Below, piece after piece: positions 13,059 to 23,949 of a DNA stretch of 64,000 bases; position 1 is the first letter of the stretch, and the number at the start of each line of letters is the position of its first letter. Below the pieces are notes generated by a model. That model had not been told where the DNA came from. It was given only the letters and a program-made list of their open reading frames with translations, and searched no databases. This stretch comes from Platerodrilus igneus (Eukaryota > Arthropoda > Insecta > Coleoptera > Lycidae): NCBI GenBank assembly GCA_036346225.1, contig JARFIW010000831.1, forward strand, positions 558,001 through 622,000, given 5' to 3'. A program made the translations under genes and the position numbers.

Positions 13059-13960
13059 ATAAAAGTTGATTTGTTTTGACCTCCTTGATGTATAAATAGT
13101 AGATTGATTCTTGGAAGTTTTATGGTTTCTAACTTAATTATATTTACTGCATTGATAATATACACTGATTATCCTCGGAGGTTTCCACCGGACGTTTCAC
13201 ATATGTGTTCAGACCTTTTTCAATGTTTACACTTCGGGTACATTCCTGACATTTGCATTCATTTAGTATATCCTTAACATGATATTGTTACATCACATTT
13301 ACCAACCGCTCTTTATAGTTTTTCGAATAGCACTGGTATGTACGGTAAAGTCACATATCTTGTGTTTTACTTTGTTGTTTTGTTAATTTTATTGATATTG
13401 TTATAATATTGATGTATGCCTTTTTGATGATATTTTTATGAGATTCTTTGTGTAATTCTTTGTGTGTAATGCATATTTTCTTTATTTATTTTAGTCATTT
13501 TGTACTCGTTTAATAGCCCGAACAGCTAGGCCCATTATCACCTATTGTTTTTAAGTGCTATCGGATGTTGTAACTCATAACTTAGGGACCTAACTGACCA
13601 AGTAGTTATATACCATTCCATGCTAATGGTATTGTTGTTATGACGAAATGTCATGTACAAGAAATTTGTTTCGTTGTTTTTTTATGTTCTATGGTGAATT
13701 TCAAGATGCCATGGAAGCTATTAATTAAGTTTAATGTATATTTGGCTTTGTTTTTCGAAATGACACATACTATCAACCACCTATCTCTAAAAGAAAGGAA
13801 ATTGAACTTTTAACTTTATACAATGCAATTCCTTATTTAATACATTTTTTTGTATTTCTACAAATAAAATTGCTTTATTTTACTCATTAGAATGGCGTTA
13901 TATTGCATTGTCTGTAATAGTCGTCACAAAGTTAGGCTATACGTATATTTTTCTTTTTAG

Positions 13961-14111
13961 GTTTATGTATAATGGCGAAGTACACATAGGTCAAGAACAA
14001 TTAACTGATTTTTTAAAGACTGCTCAAATGTTACAAGTAAGAGGACTTGCAGACGTACCAGCAGGATCAGCAGGTCAGAGGCTTACGACAACTGATGAAA
14101 AGATCTCACCT
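13961..14111 (+). CDS. ab: abrupt exon: C-terminal end of BTB domain
   Basis: The exon is bounded by a pyrimidine-rich acceptor (TTTTCTTTTTAG, ending 13960) and a consensus donor (GTAAGT at 14112). It encodes FMYNGEVHIGQEQL then FLKTAQMLQVRGLADV, the last helices of a BTB/POZ dimerisation domain of the insect BTB-zinc-finger group. This matches abrupt, whose BTB domain ends in the same FMYNGEV...LLQ.RGLADV pattern. The exon starts with the third base of a split codon and ends on a codon boundary. The remainder of the BTB domain must lie upstream of the window. Abrupt is a nuclear DNA-binding regulator acting in neuromuscular connectivity and dendrite morphology in Drosophila (known from the family). 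The broader family (lola, fruitless, tramtrack) was considered; the downstream exons decide for abrupt. Confidence 0.93.
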
Positions 14112-14318
14112 GTAAGTATATATCAAACAATATGCATACTGAAATTTTGTTCAGTGACCCAGTTTCTATTTATATATTTAAATGTGCGCGTTTCCTTATT
14201 CTCATGCGACATAATACTATTAATTTTTTGCGCAACGCAGTTCTATTTTTGATAATAACAAGAAACTGCGCTAATGTGATTCAAAATTATATCTTAACAT
14301 AATCGTAAATTCTTTCAG

Positions 14319-14537
14319 AATTCCTCATCACTGCCGTGGTCAACAGATCCCGTAGATCCTGTTAGAGACGGTGCACTATCACCGCCTCCAGCAAAAAGGT
14401 CTAGAAGTTCAGAACCCATTAGGGGGTCGTATACCCCTGACCGAGGTAGAAGCCCAATACGAGGGAACAGTGATATGCGTGAATCGTTATTAGGGCAAGC
14501 ACTTGAAGGAGGACCGACAATACATTCGAATACTAAT
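14319..14537 (+). CDS. ab: abrupt exon: linker with RESLLGQALE motif
   Basis: Acceptor TTCTTTCAG ends at 14318 and donor GTGAGT begins at 14538. The exon has 219 bases, exactly 73 codons, phase 0 at both ends, so skipping it would keep the frame. The product is rich in serine, proline and arginine (SPPPAKRSRSSEP, TPDRGRSPIRGN) and contains MRESLLGQALE, which corresponds to the ELRESLLGQALE stretch of Drosophila Abrupt between the BTB domain and the zinc fingers. The KRSR run may serve as a nuclear localisation signal (inference). Confidence 0.93.
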
Positions 14538-14584
14538 GTGAGTGATACTTCACAACTAGACGTTGTTTAATTGCTTAAATTTAG

Positions 14585-14801
14585 AAAGGACAATCAGATT
14601 CATCACTTCAAGCACATTCGACGGGTGAAGAGAGTAATAGCAGCGATACCGCATTAAGCGACCAAGGCGAACCCGTAACTCCTAAGACTGAACCTTCCGA
14701 CTATCCTATGTTAGATGACCAGCATCCTTTTAGTACGAATGGAGGACTTCTGGATCAATCAAGATCACATGGGTTTCCTGGAGCCTTACTCGGATTGCAA
14801 G
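14585..14801 (+). CDS. ab: abrupt exon: serine-rich linker ending in LLGLQG motif
   Basis: Acceptor TTAAATTTAG ends at 14584 and donor GTAATT follows 14801. The preceding intron is only 47 bp. The exon encodes a low-complexity acidic/serine stretch (TGEESNSSDTALSDQGE) and then RSHGFPGALLGLQG, matching the Drosophila Abrupt segment RSHSFPNAFLGLQG. It ends after the first base of a glycine codon (phase 1), which the next exon completes. VTPKTEPSDYP contains a KTEP sequence fitting the psi-K-x-E SUMO consensus (inference). Confidence 0.92.
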
Positions 14802-14906
14802 GTAATTAATTTTTAGTAGTTAATTGTAACCTACAGATAGCTCTAAGAGACCGTAGAGTAACATTGTAGAAGCTTTTCATAATTAGGTGTTCTCTGTTTA
14901 TTTCAG

Positions 14907-14963
14907 GACTCCAAGGATTAATGCCAGGCCCTTCCGGAATGCACAACAGTACTGATAATTTTG
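14907..14963 (+). CDS. ab: abrupt exon: PGPSG linker microexon
   Basis: A 57-base exon between acceptor TTTATTTCAG (ending 14906) and donor GTAAGT (14964). It completes the split glycine codon and encodes LQGLMPGPSGMHNSTDNF, corresponding to the Drosophila Abrupt segment IPGLLPGPSGINSDF just before the zinc fingers. It ends in phase 1. The next exon should start with two bases completing a glycine and lead into the C2H2 fingers; I see no such exon in the remaining 49 kb, so this donor probably opens a very large intron. Confidence 0.9.
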
Positions 14964-15603
14964 GTAAGTTTAAGTTTAAGATTAAATATCCTTCTAGAGA
15001 GAATTAGTTTAGAAGATTCTTGTATTTAAGTTTCCAGATTATTTAACTCACTTTACTTAAGCTTATTTTTAAACCCATTATGAAAACAAAGCTTCAATAA
15101 GCATACAGCATAAAATAACTTGCAACTTTATCAATAAAGAAGATTTAACACACACGACCCTTCGGCTTTAGCAATATCCTAATGTAAATACGACGTAAAT
15201 TAAATTGGTTTGGAAGCCAAAAGTTGAAGGAAACTTCGAACTTTCCTGTTTCATTTGAAAACTGTCATAGTTTATGATGGGGTTACTGGTTCGCATATCG
15301 CTTCAGATTATGTGACATAGGTTTGAAATGATTAGAAAAATAAACAATTGTAAAGAACTAACTTTATGAAACTTCTATTAGAAAATGGCTTAAAATAATG
15401 TTACACTCTGGCGTTGATGTAACTGTGTTTAATTGAATTAAATTTAGTAAGGATTCTAAGTACATTGGATTTTATGAACCATAATAAGTTTAAATGGATT
15501 CCGAAAAAGTGCAGATTAAATTAATTGGATTGATTTGAATACACTTTGTATTATATTACACTTGGGAATGTGATCGAATTAACAACGCGTTTAGTCAAAA
15601 CTT
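14964..15603. other. Start of the large downstream abrupt intron
   Basis: No gene or recognised repeat; AT-rich intronic sequence following the GTAAGT donor. Confidence 0.5.
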
Positions 15604-16070
15604 TAGCCTATTTAAATAAACAAATGGCCGAATTCCTACTTAACATTAGCGGACCTTCTAAGAAGATACTAAACCCAATGCTAATTGAGGATGTTGGCCT
15701 ACTGAAACTAATATGTTTCTAGCTACTTGATAATGAATAATTTTGCCTGGCATGAGGAAAGTAATTCGAGCATAGAAAACGAAAATCAATATAAATTGTT
15801 GATTATTTTGCAAAAAGAGCCCGTGACCGGTTTCACTGTTTTTGCAGATCATCTGACGGACGCATCTCTTTTAGCAAAAAAACCAACTAAGTTCTGAGTT
15901 TATACACAATTCAAGGTGTATTTATAATACAAACGCACTCTTTAATCGAATGTAAGCAACTAACCATCGGTAACTTTTCAAGTCCCAACATGATCAGCAT
16001 AGATGGAGTTGTCAGAGAAAATATTTAAAAACTTAGTCAAAAGACAAGAAAGAAAAATAAATAAATAATT
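15604..16070. repeat. MITE cluster, unit A (forward copy)
   Basis: It begins with TTTAAATAAACAAATGGCC and the terminal block GGCCGAATTCCTACTTAAC (15626). It runs through the shared interior (CTTGATAATGAATAATTTTG, a GACCGGTTTCACTGTTTTTG block and a GATGGAGTTGTC block) to ACTTAGTCAAAAGACAAG (about 16047). Units B and C downstream are in the opposite orientation. The 64-codon minus frame at 15658-15852 is a by-product. Confidence 0.75.
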
Positions 16071-16456
16071 GGCCGAATTCCTATTTAACATTAGCGGACT
16101 TTCTAAGAAGGTACTGCACCCAATGCTAATTCAGGGTGCATGAGAAACTTTTCGTATTATAAATACACCTTGATTTGTGTATAAACCCAGAACTTGGTTG
16201 TTTTGCAAGAAGAGATGCGTCCGCCTGATGATCTGCAAAAATAGTGAAATCGATCACGGGTTTTTCTTTTTGCAAAATATCTAACAATTTATATTGATTT
16301 TCGTTTTCTATGCTTGAATTACTTCCCCATGCCAGACAAAATTATTCATTATCAAGTAGCTAGAAACGTATTAATTTCAGTAGGCCAACATCTTCAATTA
16401 GCATTGGGTGTAGTGCCTTCTTAAAAGGTCCACTAATGTTAAGTAGGAATTCGGCC
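16071..16456. repeat. MITE with ~60-bp terminal inverted repeats (unit B)
   Basis: Starts GGCCGAATTCCTATTTAAC (16071) and ends with the reverse complement GTTAAGTAGGAATTCGGCC (to 16456). The inverted match extends inward about 60 bp through AGCGGACTTTCTAAGAAGG and ACCCAATGCTAATT. The 386-bp element has no coding capacity. Both sides are flanked by AAATAAATAA-type AT-rich sequence shared with unit A. The superfamily is not identifiable from the termini alone. Confidence 0.8.
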
Positions 16457-16790
16457 ATTTGTTTATTTATTTTTCATCTTGTCTTTTGACTAAGTTTTTA
16501 AAATTTTTGTCTGGCAACTCCATCTATGCTGATCATGTTGGAACTTGTAAAAGTTACCGATAGTTAGTTGCTTATATTCGAGTACAGAAGGCGTTTGTAT
16601 TATAAATACACCAGAACTTGGTTGTTTTGCAAAAAGAGATGCGTCCGTCTGATGATCTGCAAGAACAGTGAAACCGGTCACGGGCTTTTCGTTTTGCCAA
16701 ATAACCAACAATTTAACTTGATTTTCTTTTTCTATGCTCGAATTACTTTCTCCATGCCAGGCAAAATTATTCATTATCATTTAGCCTATT
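16457..16790. repeat. MITE cluster, unit C (inverted relative to unit A)
   Basis: The reverse complement of the middle and right parts of unit A, from CTTGTCTTTTGACTAAG (about 16478) to AATTATTCATTATCA (about 16780). Together with B it makes a three-copy inverted arrangement. Confidence 0.75.
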
Positions 16791-17329
16791 TAATGTATTT
16801 ATATACAAAGAATAAGTAAGAACTCGGTAGCACGATTTAAATTTAAGCAAAAATTATTTAAAAACTGGTTACGTATTTTGACCACTAAGTGATCAACATT
16901 AATAGAAAAATTATAAGAAACAATTAAGAAGCTGATCAGGAAACCTTCTGAGGATATTTTCCTTACAAAGTAAGTTGTGTGATCCTTTCCATCAGACAAC
17001 AAATGTTTTGATCACCTGCAAATACTTATGCTACCACGCAGGTTTGTAATCTCCGCAGTACAAAGTAAATTGTAGCTTTAATGCTAGAAATCACCCTAAT
17101 TCTAGAACTTCTTAGGCAGACGCAACTCAAAATTTGCAATTTCGTTGGTTATTAAACCAATGGAGATGGGGGAGATGTCTTGTGTTTAATTATTTCGACT
17201 AATTAACAAACATTTAAGAAAGTTTGACGTTGTAATAGGGTACCTGGTTTCAAAAACGTGATTGTCGACTTAGATCTTTCATATTCGCCATGTTTGAAAT
17301 AAGCAACTATACTTTAGTTGTGACATTTT
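16791..17329. other. Unassigned intronic sequence
   Basis: No recognised element. The 67-codon minus frame at 16799-17002 has no recognisable content. Confidence 0.4.
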
Positions 17330-17830
17330 TTTTAGTCTGATGGATATATTTTTTGAAAACATGCTACTCTCAAACAACTAATCACATAAATTCCCGACTC
17401 TCGCAATCTATCTTTCGTGTTATCCAACAAATCTTTAATCTTATTTGCATTACAAAACTCAATTTCAAAATTAACTAGTTTAAATATTTTATTAAAACCT
17501 CTGGTAGTTTTCTGAAAGGGAAGTTTTACATATTTAAAGCTGTCGTTGGTGGTGGTAAGTTGCTGCTTATCCCTTAGTAGTGCTATGAAAGAGAACTTTA
17601 ATATATTTAACATTATTTTTAATAAAGGTTTGATGACGTAAATCAACAACCTTGAAAACTAACATTAATAATGACAGCGTTAAATAGAATCTTAATAAAA
17701 TATTTAAACAAATTGGTTTATAATTGTTTTTAGTGATACAAATAAAAATAAAGTTTGCCAAGTCAACAGAGACACGGCAGACTGGTTTAAAAGTCACGAA
17801 TTTTTGAGGTTATTTGTTCAAGACTAGCAT
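17330..17830 (-). mobile_element. Penelope-like element fragment, thumb/linker to GIY-YIG start
   Basis: The minus frame from about 17560 reads FKYVKLPFQKTTRGFNKIFK, then NANKIKDLLDNTKDRLRESG and GIYVISC (about 17380). This is the PLE linker pattern: (Y)V.LPY...., KI..LL...KD, G(I/V)Y.I.C, leading into the GIY-YIG nuclease. The nuclease itself is lost about 15 codons later. A second, overlapping frame near 17600 reads NNVKYIKVLFHSTTKG and looks like a duplicated version of the same block. No catalytic reverse-transcriptase motif is present. Confidence 0.65.
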
Positions 17831-19207
17831 ATTTTTAAAAATATAGTTAGAGTAAAAGAGTTGTTGTAGCTAGATTTAAAGTGGTATTAATGTTGTCTTT
17901 CTTACATGCTTATGAATCAATTGAAATAGTTAAACACGGGAAACTCCATCTGAATTTTGACCTTAACAGCCTATGCGATTCTAAGGTTTGTTTTGTTTCT
18001 TCACAAACAGTTTTAGAAACAGTACAAATCAGATGACTTTTTGTATCAGGGTTACGATTTACTTAGTGCTGTGAAGAAACCAGCCTGTGGTATTCAAAGC
18101 AACAATAGTTGATTTCCTGTTTGAAAGATTCACTTCAGTCTACTTAGCGAGGGGAATATCTTTAGAAGTTTTCCTGATAAAAACTTTTTAATTATTTTTT
18201 AAAAGTTTTGTTACTGATGGTGGCGTGTCAGTTTTCAAAATAATTGTCCTTATGAGGTTCTATATTTAATATTTATATTATTTTGAAAATCTATTGAATT
18301 CAATTCTGTAAAAAAAAGAGAATTCATTTCACTTCAAACAAGGGTTTATAATCTAAGGTAAGTAAAGAATAGTTACTAAACACTTTGAAGGAAACAATTT
18401 ACGAATTGGTTAAAAACAAGACCATTAGAATACACAAAAAAATATTGAACCTCAAAAATTAAAAAATAAATAATGTTTTATTCGCCTAGAATGTGGGGAC
18501 TTAGAGTTCTGATAAAAGATTCTTTGCAAGCTTAGAGCATGCTATTTTTGTTTTCTACTCGCAGCTCATTTCTTGAACGTACGTCATACTTTCCCAAATA
18601 TATCATATAACGTATATATTGTAACAATTCTATTCGATCAAAATTTTGTTGTTATTTTAACCCCGGACAATGTATTCTACAGATGAGTGTCCTTTTCGTT
18701 TTTGTTGGTTTTTATTAAACGTTCATTTGCAAGATCATTCCAGATACAACTCTTTATATTTTGTGATACCGTAATTCTCTCTCTATAATTGGCGCACCTC
18801 TATCATCACTATACTATTTTATTTTTAGATGTATTTCCTCTTCGACTTTGTTTTGATTTTTTTTGTTTTACTTTCGTTTTATATACACGACAGATGTTAC
18901 TTTCGTCTGCTAAGTCGAAGGACCAGCATTTTTGTATAATTCCTATTAATAGTAAAAATATACGTTTGCTGCCAATATTCGTTATGTGCCATAAATTCTC
19001 ATTATTTCCCTCTACACCATCTACTGGAAATTTGTACACTGATGATATAATATAATACTTTTACTAAACTGTCTTGGCTGTGGATTACCTCGCGCATTTA
19101 TTTGACGTAAATTGAAGTGACCACTCTAAATTTCTAAGCGATTCATCTAATGCACGTCTGTAATTCATGGTATTACATACGCGCTTGATTGTTGCACAAG
19201 TAAAGTA
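17831..19207. other. Unassigned intronic sequence
   Basis: No supported gene. Overlapping frames on both strands at 18789-19055 have no recognisable content. Confidence 0.4.
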
Positions 19208-20262
19208 CGAGGGCCATTTTTTTCAACCTCCGATAGGCTATAAATAAAAGACAAGTTAATATAAAACAATAATTTTATTACCAAAAGATTGGTACACTTA
19301 CGGTTAGTTTTTGACATAATCACCCAAGAGATTAAGACATTTGTCTTATCTGCGGACAAGCTTTTCAACACCCTGTTGAAAGAAAGTTGCCGCCAATGAA
19401 TTCAAATAGTCCTTGACATTGGTTTGAAGGTCCTCATTGGTTTGAAAGCGCTTCCCACCAAGCCACATCTTCAGGTCAGTAAAAAGATGAAAATCGCTTG
19501 GTGCTAAGTCAGGACTGTATGGCGAATGATCGAAAATGTCCCATCCAAATTGTTCGAGAAGCCGTTGAGTTGCTCCAGCAGTGTGTGGACGGGCATTGTC
19601 GTGGATCAGAACAATTCCAGCGGTCAACTTTCCTCTTCGTATGTACTGAATGGCTCTACGCAACCGTCGTAAAGTTTCACAATAAACAGCTGCAGTGATT
19701 ATGGTTCCGGGCTACATAAACTCCACAAGCAACACACCTTGTTGGTCCCAAAACACAGTAGCCATGGTCTTTCTGTTGTTGAAGGTTTGTCTGGATTTGT
19801 TTGGTTTGTTTGGTCAAGTTGAATGCATCCATTGTTGTGATTGTCATTTTGTTTCCGGTGTGTCGTATTGAATCCATTGAAACGACAGATTTGTGCCCTT
19901 GGCCCCGTTTATCATGCACATCATTACGTCCATCTTTAAACTTTCGACACCATTCACCCACAACACTATCACTCATGAAGTTCTCGCCATACACACGACT
20001 CATTCTTCGATGAATTTTTGCAGCATTATGGCCTTCAGCCTGTAGAAAACGAATCACACTTCGCACTTCACACTTGGCGGGAGCATCAATAATAGCGGAC
20101 ATGTTTACGTGGCTGTAGCACAACGTCGACTGACGCCTGAATGTCAACAATGGCGGAGTGTGTAGTGCAAGAGCTGCACAGTCGCCTAGAGCGCATGCCC
20201 GCTTTCTGCTACCCGCGTAGCGTTTGCACAGAGCGATCGGAAGTTGAAAAAAATGGCCCTCG
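19208..20262 (-). mobile_element. mariner (DD34D) DNA transposon, internally deleted and frameshifted
   Basis: A complete end-to-end element. The terminal inverted repeats CGAGGGCCATTTTTTTCAAC (19208) and its reverse complement (ending 20262) are flanked by the TA target duplication at 19206-19207 and 20263-20264. The minus-strand transposase starts at about 20102 with the N-terminal helix-turn-helix half (CEVRSVIRFLQAEGHNAAKI, then VVGEWCRKFKDGR). It continues across a frameshift with TVFWDQQGVLLVEF (first catalytic Asp), HDNARPHTAG (second Asp) and YSPDLAPSDFHLF (third Asp). The last two Asp fit the mariner DD34D spacing. At 1055 bp it is about 250 bp shorter than a usual 1.3-kb mariner; the missing part lies between the DNA-binding and catalytic halves (around 19800-19900). 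Frames are broken, so it is non-autonomous. Confidence 0.95.
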
Positions 20263-20264
20263 TA

Positions 20265-22158
20265 TTTTACTTAATTTTTTTATGAATAATAGATTTATTC
20301 TCAAACACTTCACGATTCAAATATTAAAACATGAAGCTAAATTTAATAAGTATAACAAATAAAAAATTTCAATCATAGAAAGAGGTTTAGGAAGAGTTAA
20401 TATGTACATTTTATGAGGAAATATTAAACGCAAATACGAAATAGCGCGGTTTTTCTTTAAAATTAAATTCTAAAGTGCTTTAATGATAAAAACTGTTTAT
20501 GATTTATTAATAAGGGCAAATATCCTGTTGTTCTTTCGCAAAACAAATTCAAACATAGGGAACCGTTAAAATTCTTTTCTGGAAAAATTCTTAACTTGAA
20601 TGAATGTAGTATTGCATATTCGAATTTGATTTAGTTGGAGATTATATGCACTGTTACATTTTTCTGAATAAATAGGACTAAATAGTGAAATTCTTTTGTA
20701 CTAAGTATTAAAATTTTTACTTTATGATATGCTCCGCATTAAGTTGGACTTGGATTACATCAAAAGCATACGTGTCACATAGTCTAAAAATGCCAGTTGA
20801 CGAATTTAACTGTTAAGGTTAGAATAAAGTGCTATCTTGCTTCCTAGGTTTGTGTGGAAAACATTCATTAATGTTGTTTGTAAAATGATAGCGCATCGGT
20901 TCGAGCCTGAAAATAACATTCTCGGCCTTTACTTTTTACATGCTTTCCGAATAATCCTGAACATTCTTAACCTTCCGCATATCTATCCATTTTACCAAAT
21001 TACAATTAAAGTCTGAACTTTTTAAAGAACTGCGTACTTATCAAATTCACCCTCGTGAAAACGTATTAAGAGGATATAGCTATGTAATAACCAGCCTCGC
21101 GTACGCAATATTAACGAGCTTTGCAATTGATTGGTGGGGGAGCGGAGGCTGCAGTCAAACATCGAGATTGATCTCAATGTTCTCATCCCAAAACTTCCAA
21201 CATAGGTCTATTGATTTATATCGGGTACCCGTGTCTCTTGTCCGAACAGCCGGATGGACGCTGAGGGTTGAGGTGGTATACTCCAAACATTGAGAGTTTG
21301 CAAGGATGCGCATTCCCTTTGAGATAATGGATTTGAGAAGGGTTTTACCCGCGGGTGCGTTAATCTGCGCCCTCGCCCCATGTAGATGTTTCAAGAAGTG
21401 TTTATTAATTTGCAATTCTGATCGAATATTAAATTACGTACAACAATTGGAAAACTTACCTAACGGAATATACTTTTCGTACATATAGACATTTGGGTGG
21501 TGAAAAAGAAAGGGAAAGTAAGAATAGGAAGTGGAAAGGCTTTGTGCTGATACGAAAGCGTTATTCTCCAGAGTATCGGTTGGTAATACACAGCCGTTAT
21601 CGACTGTTCGTGTTTGGACACCATTACGCGTATTTTATTACATTGTCTGATATCAGACCCGTTCGTTAAGGATATTTTAAGAAAATTACATTGAGAATCT
21701 TTATGTGCTATTTCTGTCTTTATCCTTCTCATTAGCTTTCGTAAAGTTTGAGAAAGAACTTCTTTTCATTTCTTGGGCGAGTATAAAATGCAGTCGCGTG
21801 TATACTCTATTAGAATTATTATTAGGCGCTCACTAATTTTAGAATTTCGTCGTATTACAATTTTAGTTACGTTAAATTAGCTACATTACTAGGGTTACTA
21901 GGGCTGCGTGCAATTTTACATTGTATGAATCAGTTCCAAAATAATTATTCTAACAACGTCAATTCATGTCAATTGTACAGACTATTATTTTAATGACATT
22001 TAATTAAGCATGTACTAACATAAGAATACAAAGCAATACAATAAAATACTGCTCGTATACGTACTACTTTATATTATCTATGAATTGGAGCTTCAGGAAT
22101 TTCCGGGTGCAAACAAGGTTCACCCGTAATGCTTTTAACAAAACGTAGATGATGCTGA
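20265..22158. other. Unassigned intronic sequence
   Basis: No recognised gene. A relatively GC-rich stretch at 21120-21400 carries overlapping open frames on both strands (minus 21155-21415, plus 21306-21488) without recognisable domains; it may be the remnant of an unknown element. Confidence 0.4.
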
Positions 22159-22296
22159 AACATTTTACTCCGTAGATCCCATGCGACACGAAAGAGACCT
22201 GCTTGTTCAGAATGTGGAAAATCTTACAGCACGTTAAGCAACCTCAAACAACATATTGCTAATTTACGTGAAAAACTAGATAGGGTTTTAGATGTT
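22159..22296 (+). pseudogene. Decayed single C2H2 zinc-finger frame, possible dead alternative exon
   Basis: A 45-codon frame ending in TAG at 22294-22296 reads RPACSECGKSYSTLSNLKQH, then IANLREKLDRVLDVG. The C-x2-C...H part is a classic C2H2 finger with the YSTLSNLKQH fingertip seen in insect BTB-zinc-finger genes. The second zinc-binding histidine position is arginine (NLR where NVH is expected), so zinc binding should be lost. A possible acceptor, TTTTACTCCGTAG, ends at 22175, but its phase (needs two bases upstream) does not match the phase-1 donor of the last abrupt exon at 14963. It may be a degenerate alternative zinc-finger exon of abrupt or a retro-inserted fragment of another zinc-finger gene. 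Confidence 0.5.
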
Positions 22297-23239
22297 GGAT
22301 AGCTTAAAGCATTACAAAACGTGGCAATACTTGATCGATTATATATAGTAATATACCACTTAACAAAGGCTTTATGGAAACTGAAAAATAAAAACTACGA
22401 ACGATGAAAGCGGGTGAATGTTTTCATAAAAGTTCAGGTAAACGAGCGTGTTTTATAATTAGGCATTAAGCATACTTAAATGTCACAGAGCTTTTGTGTG
22501 AGACATCGCACAAAAACCACCGTGTAGATTTTTTGCAACTGCATCGTTTTCAGTTGAATAATATCGCATCGGCACTCCACACGTGCAACGTTGGAGAATG
22601 TTTTAGGAATGGTGTGGTAGATATCTATTTACAAAAACGAAACAAGACGTGTCACAATGGCGTTTTGTTAAGTGGCAAGGCGCTGATTTAGGACACTAAA
22701 TTGTTTGATAATTAGTGGAAGGTGGGGCAAGGCGAGGTACTTAACGTTTGATTGAGAGTAGAATTAGGAATTCCGTCGTTACACACATTTCTTTACGATA
22801 AAAATAACTGTTCGTTATTGGTTTTTCGAATATTAACTACCAATAGAAGGATCACTCTTAATTAAATTTGTGAAGAATACTAGTTAAACTTAACAAAGTC
22901 CTTTCACAACGTTTGGCCTATATGGGGGGTAAGACAGGATACCTAAGGGGCAAGATGGGATTTAGAACTGATCATCATAATATGTATTCTTAGTGTAGTT
23001 GATAAAATGAAATTTTGAAGTTACAGTTTACCTGTATTAAAAAACAAGTAAAAGTTAACTAGAAAAAAATTTAATTAAAGGTCATGTTCACACAATGAGC
23101 AGACGTGTGTTGCTCCATCACGTCACTTCAACACCAGCACATCCATAATGAGCCCACCGCCCACAAACTGAACAATCTATCTACTCTAACGGTTGTGAAT
23201 ATAACCCACTGCAATAAAAACATGGGATGCTATCCTTTT
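22297..23239. other. Unassigned intronic sequence
   Basis: The 65-codon frame at 22494-22691 has no recognisable family content. Nothing else is supported. Confidence 0.4.
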
Positions 23240-23790
23240 CATCATTATTAAGTCTAGTCCTGGAACTGGTTAAACGCGTGCCTCCATTGTTTCCTACTCT
23301 GAGCTAACCTACACACTTCCCTGAAATTCCCAGTCTGCATCTTTCACTATTTGCGTGCAGTAGTCTGGTCTAGGTCTACATCAACCTCTCTTTTTTCCTA
23401 TATCTGCTTGTAATATAGACCGCACTATTCCCCAAAAACGCCATAGAACGTTTCCTACTTTAGTTGTGTTTCACAGATACCTTTATTCCCTTACCATTTC
23501 AATAACTTCTTTGTTATTAACTTTGTCTGTCCATGCTATCATCACCATACACTTGAAGCGTAATATTTAAAAAGGCTTCTTCCTTTTCTTGTCTGCTTCT
23601 CCTACTGTCCCTATTTCATAGATGTACAGTGATGTGCTTCAAACATGCTTTCAACAATTTTTTCCTTTTTCCTATGTTTGTTGACTTTGAACATAGCCGC
23701 TGCTCTTTTTTGTGTGATACAGTTCGGTTCCGCTTCTATTATTTGGTAAATATATACCCTATTTTGCATATCTTCAGTGGTATGTGAAGG
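23240..23790 (-). mobile_element. RTE-like LINE, 3' fragment
   Basis: On the minus strand this is the C-terminal coding tail and 3' end of the LINE family seen at 1-1565. Its outer end is the 3' terminal word near ATCATTATTAAGTCTAGTCC (23240), followed inward by CCTGGAACTGGTTAAACGCG and GTCTGGTCTAGGTCTACATC. The same words occur in the same order at 23.95, 28.98 and 41.9 kb. It is truncated upstream at about 23790. Confidence 0.85.
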
Positions 23791-23949
23791 GGATTAAGCA
23801 GCCTGTGACTATAAAAGATCGCCCAACACAAACATGTGCCGAATTAATATTTTTCCAGTAAATCCTTTCGCACAATTAACATTAGTTGAGAATATTGCAA
23901 AACCTACACCTGTAGTTGCTTATAATAGTCATTAGGTTTAAGTATTTTT

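Larger units (their letters stand above)
8896..13960. other. Presumed abrupt intron, no gene recognised
   Basis: AT-rich sequence with TA tracts at 9893-9930 and about 13012-13050. At 10620-10730 there are three or four degenerate copies of TTAACGTCGTGATTT. Open frames at 12299-12547 and 12722-12916 have no recognisable content. The region directly abuts the acceptor of the first visible abrupt exon. I looked for the N-terminal BTB exon (a frame with CLRWNN-like residues) and did not see it. Confidence 0.5.

Noticed and set aside
18789..19055. Overlapping 88- and 76-codon frames on opposite strands
   Set aside because: Low-complexity hydrophobic/lysine-rich translations typical of AT-rich noncoding DNA.
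21155..21488. GC-richer block with open frames on both strands as a conserved exon
   Set aside because: No domain, no clear splice sites, and equal openness on both strands; left as unassigned.
22097..22296. Direct splice from abrupt exon end 14963 into the zinc-finger frame using the CTTCAG at 22096
   Set aside because: That acceptor has the right phase, but in-frame stops at 22150 and 22156 lie before the finger.
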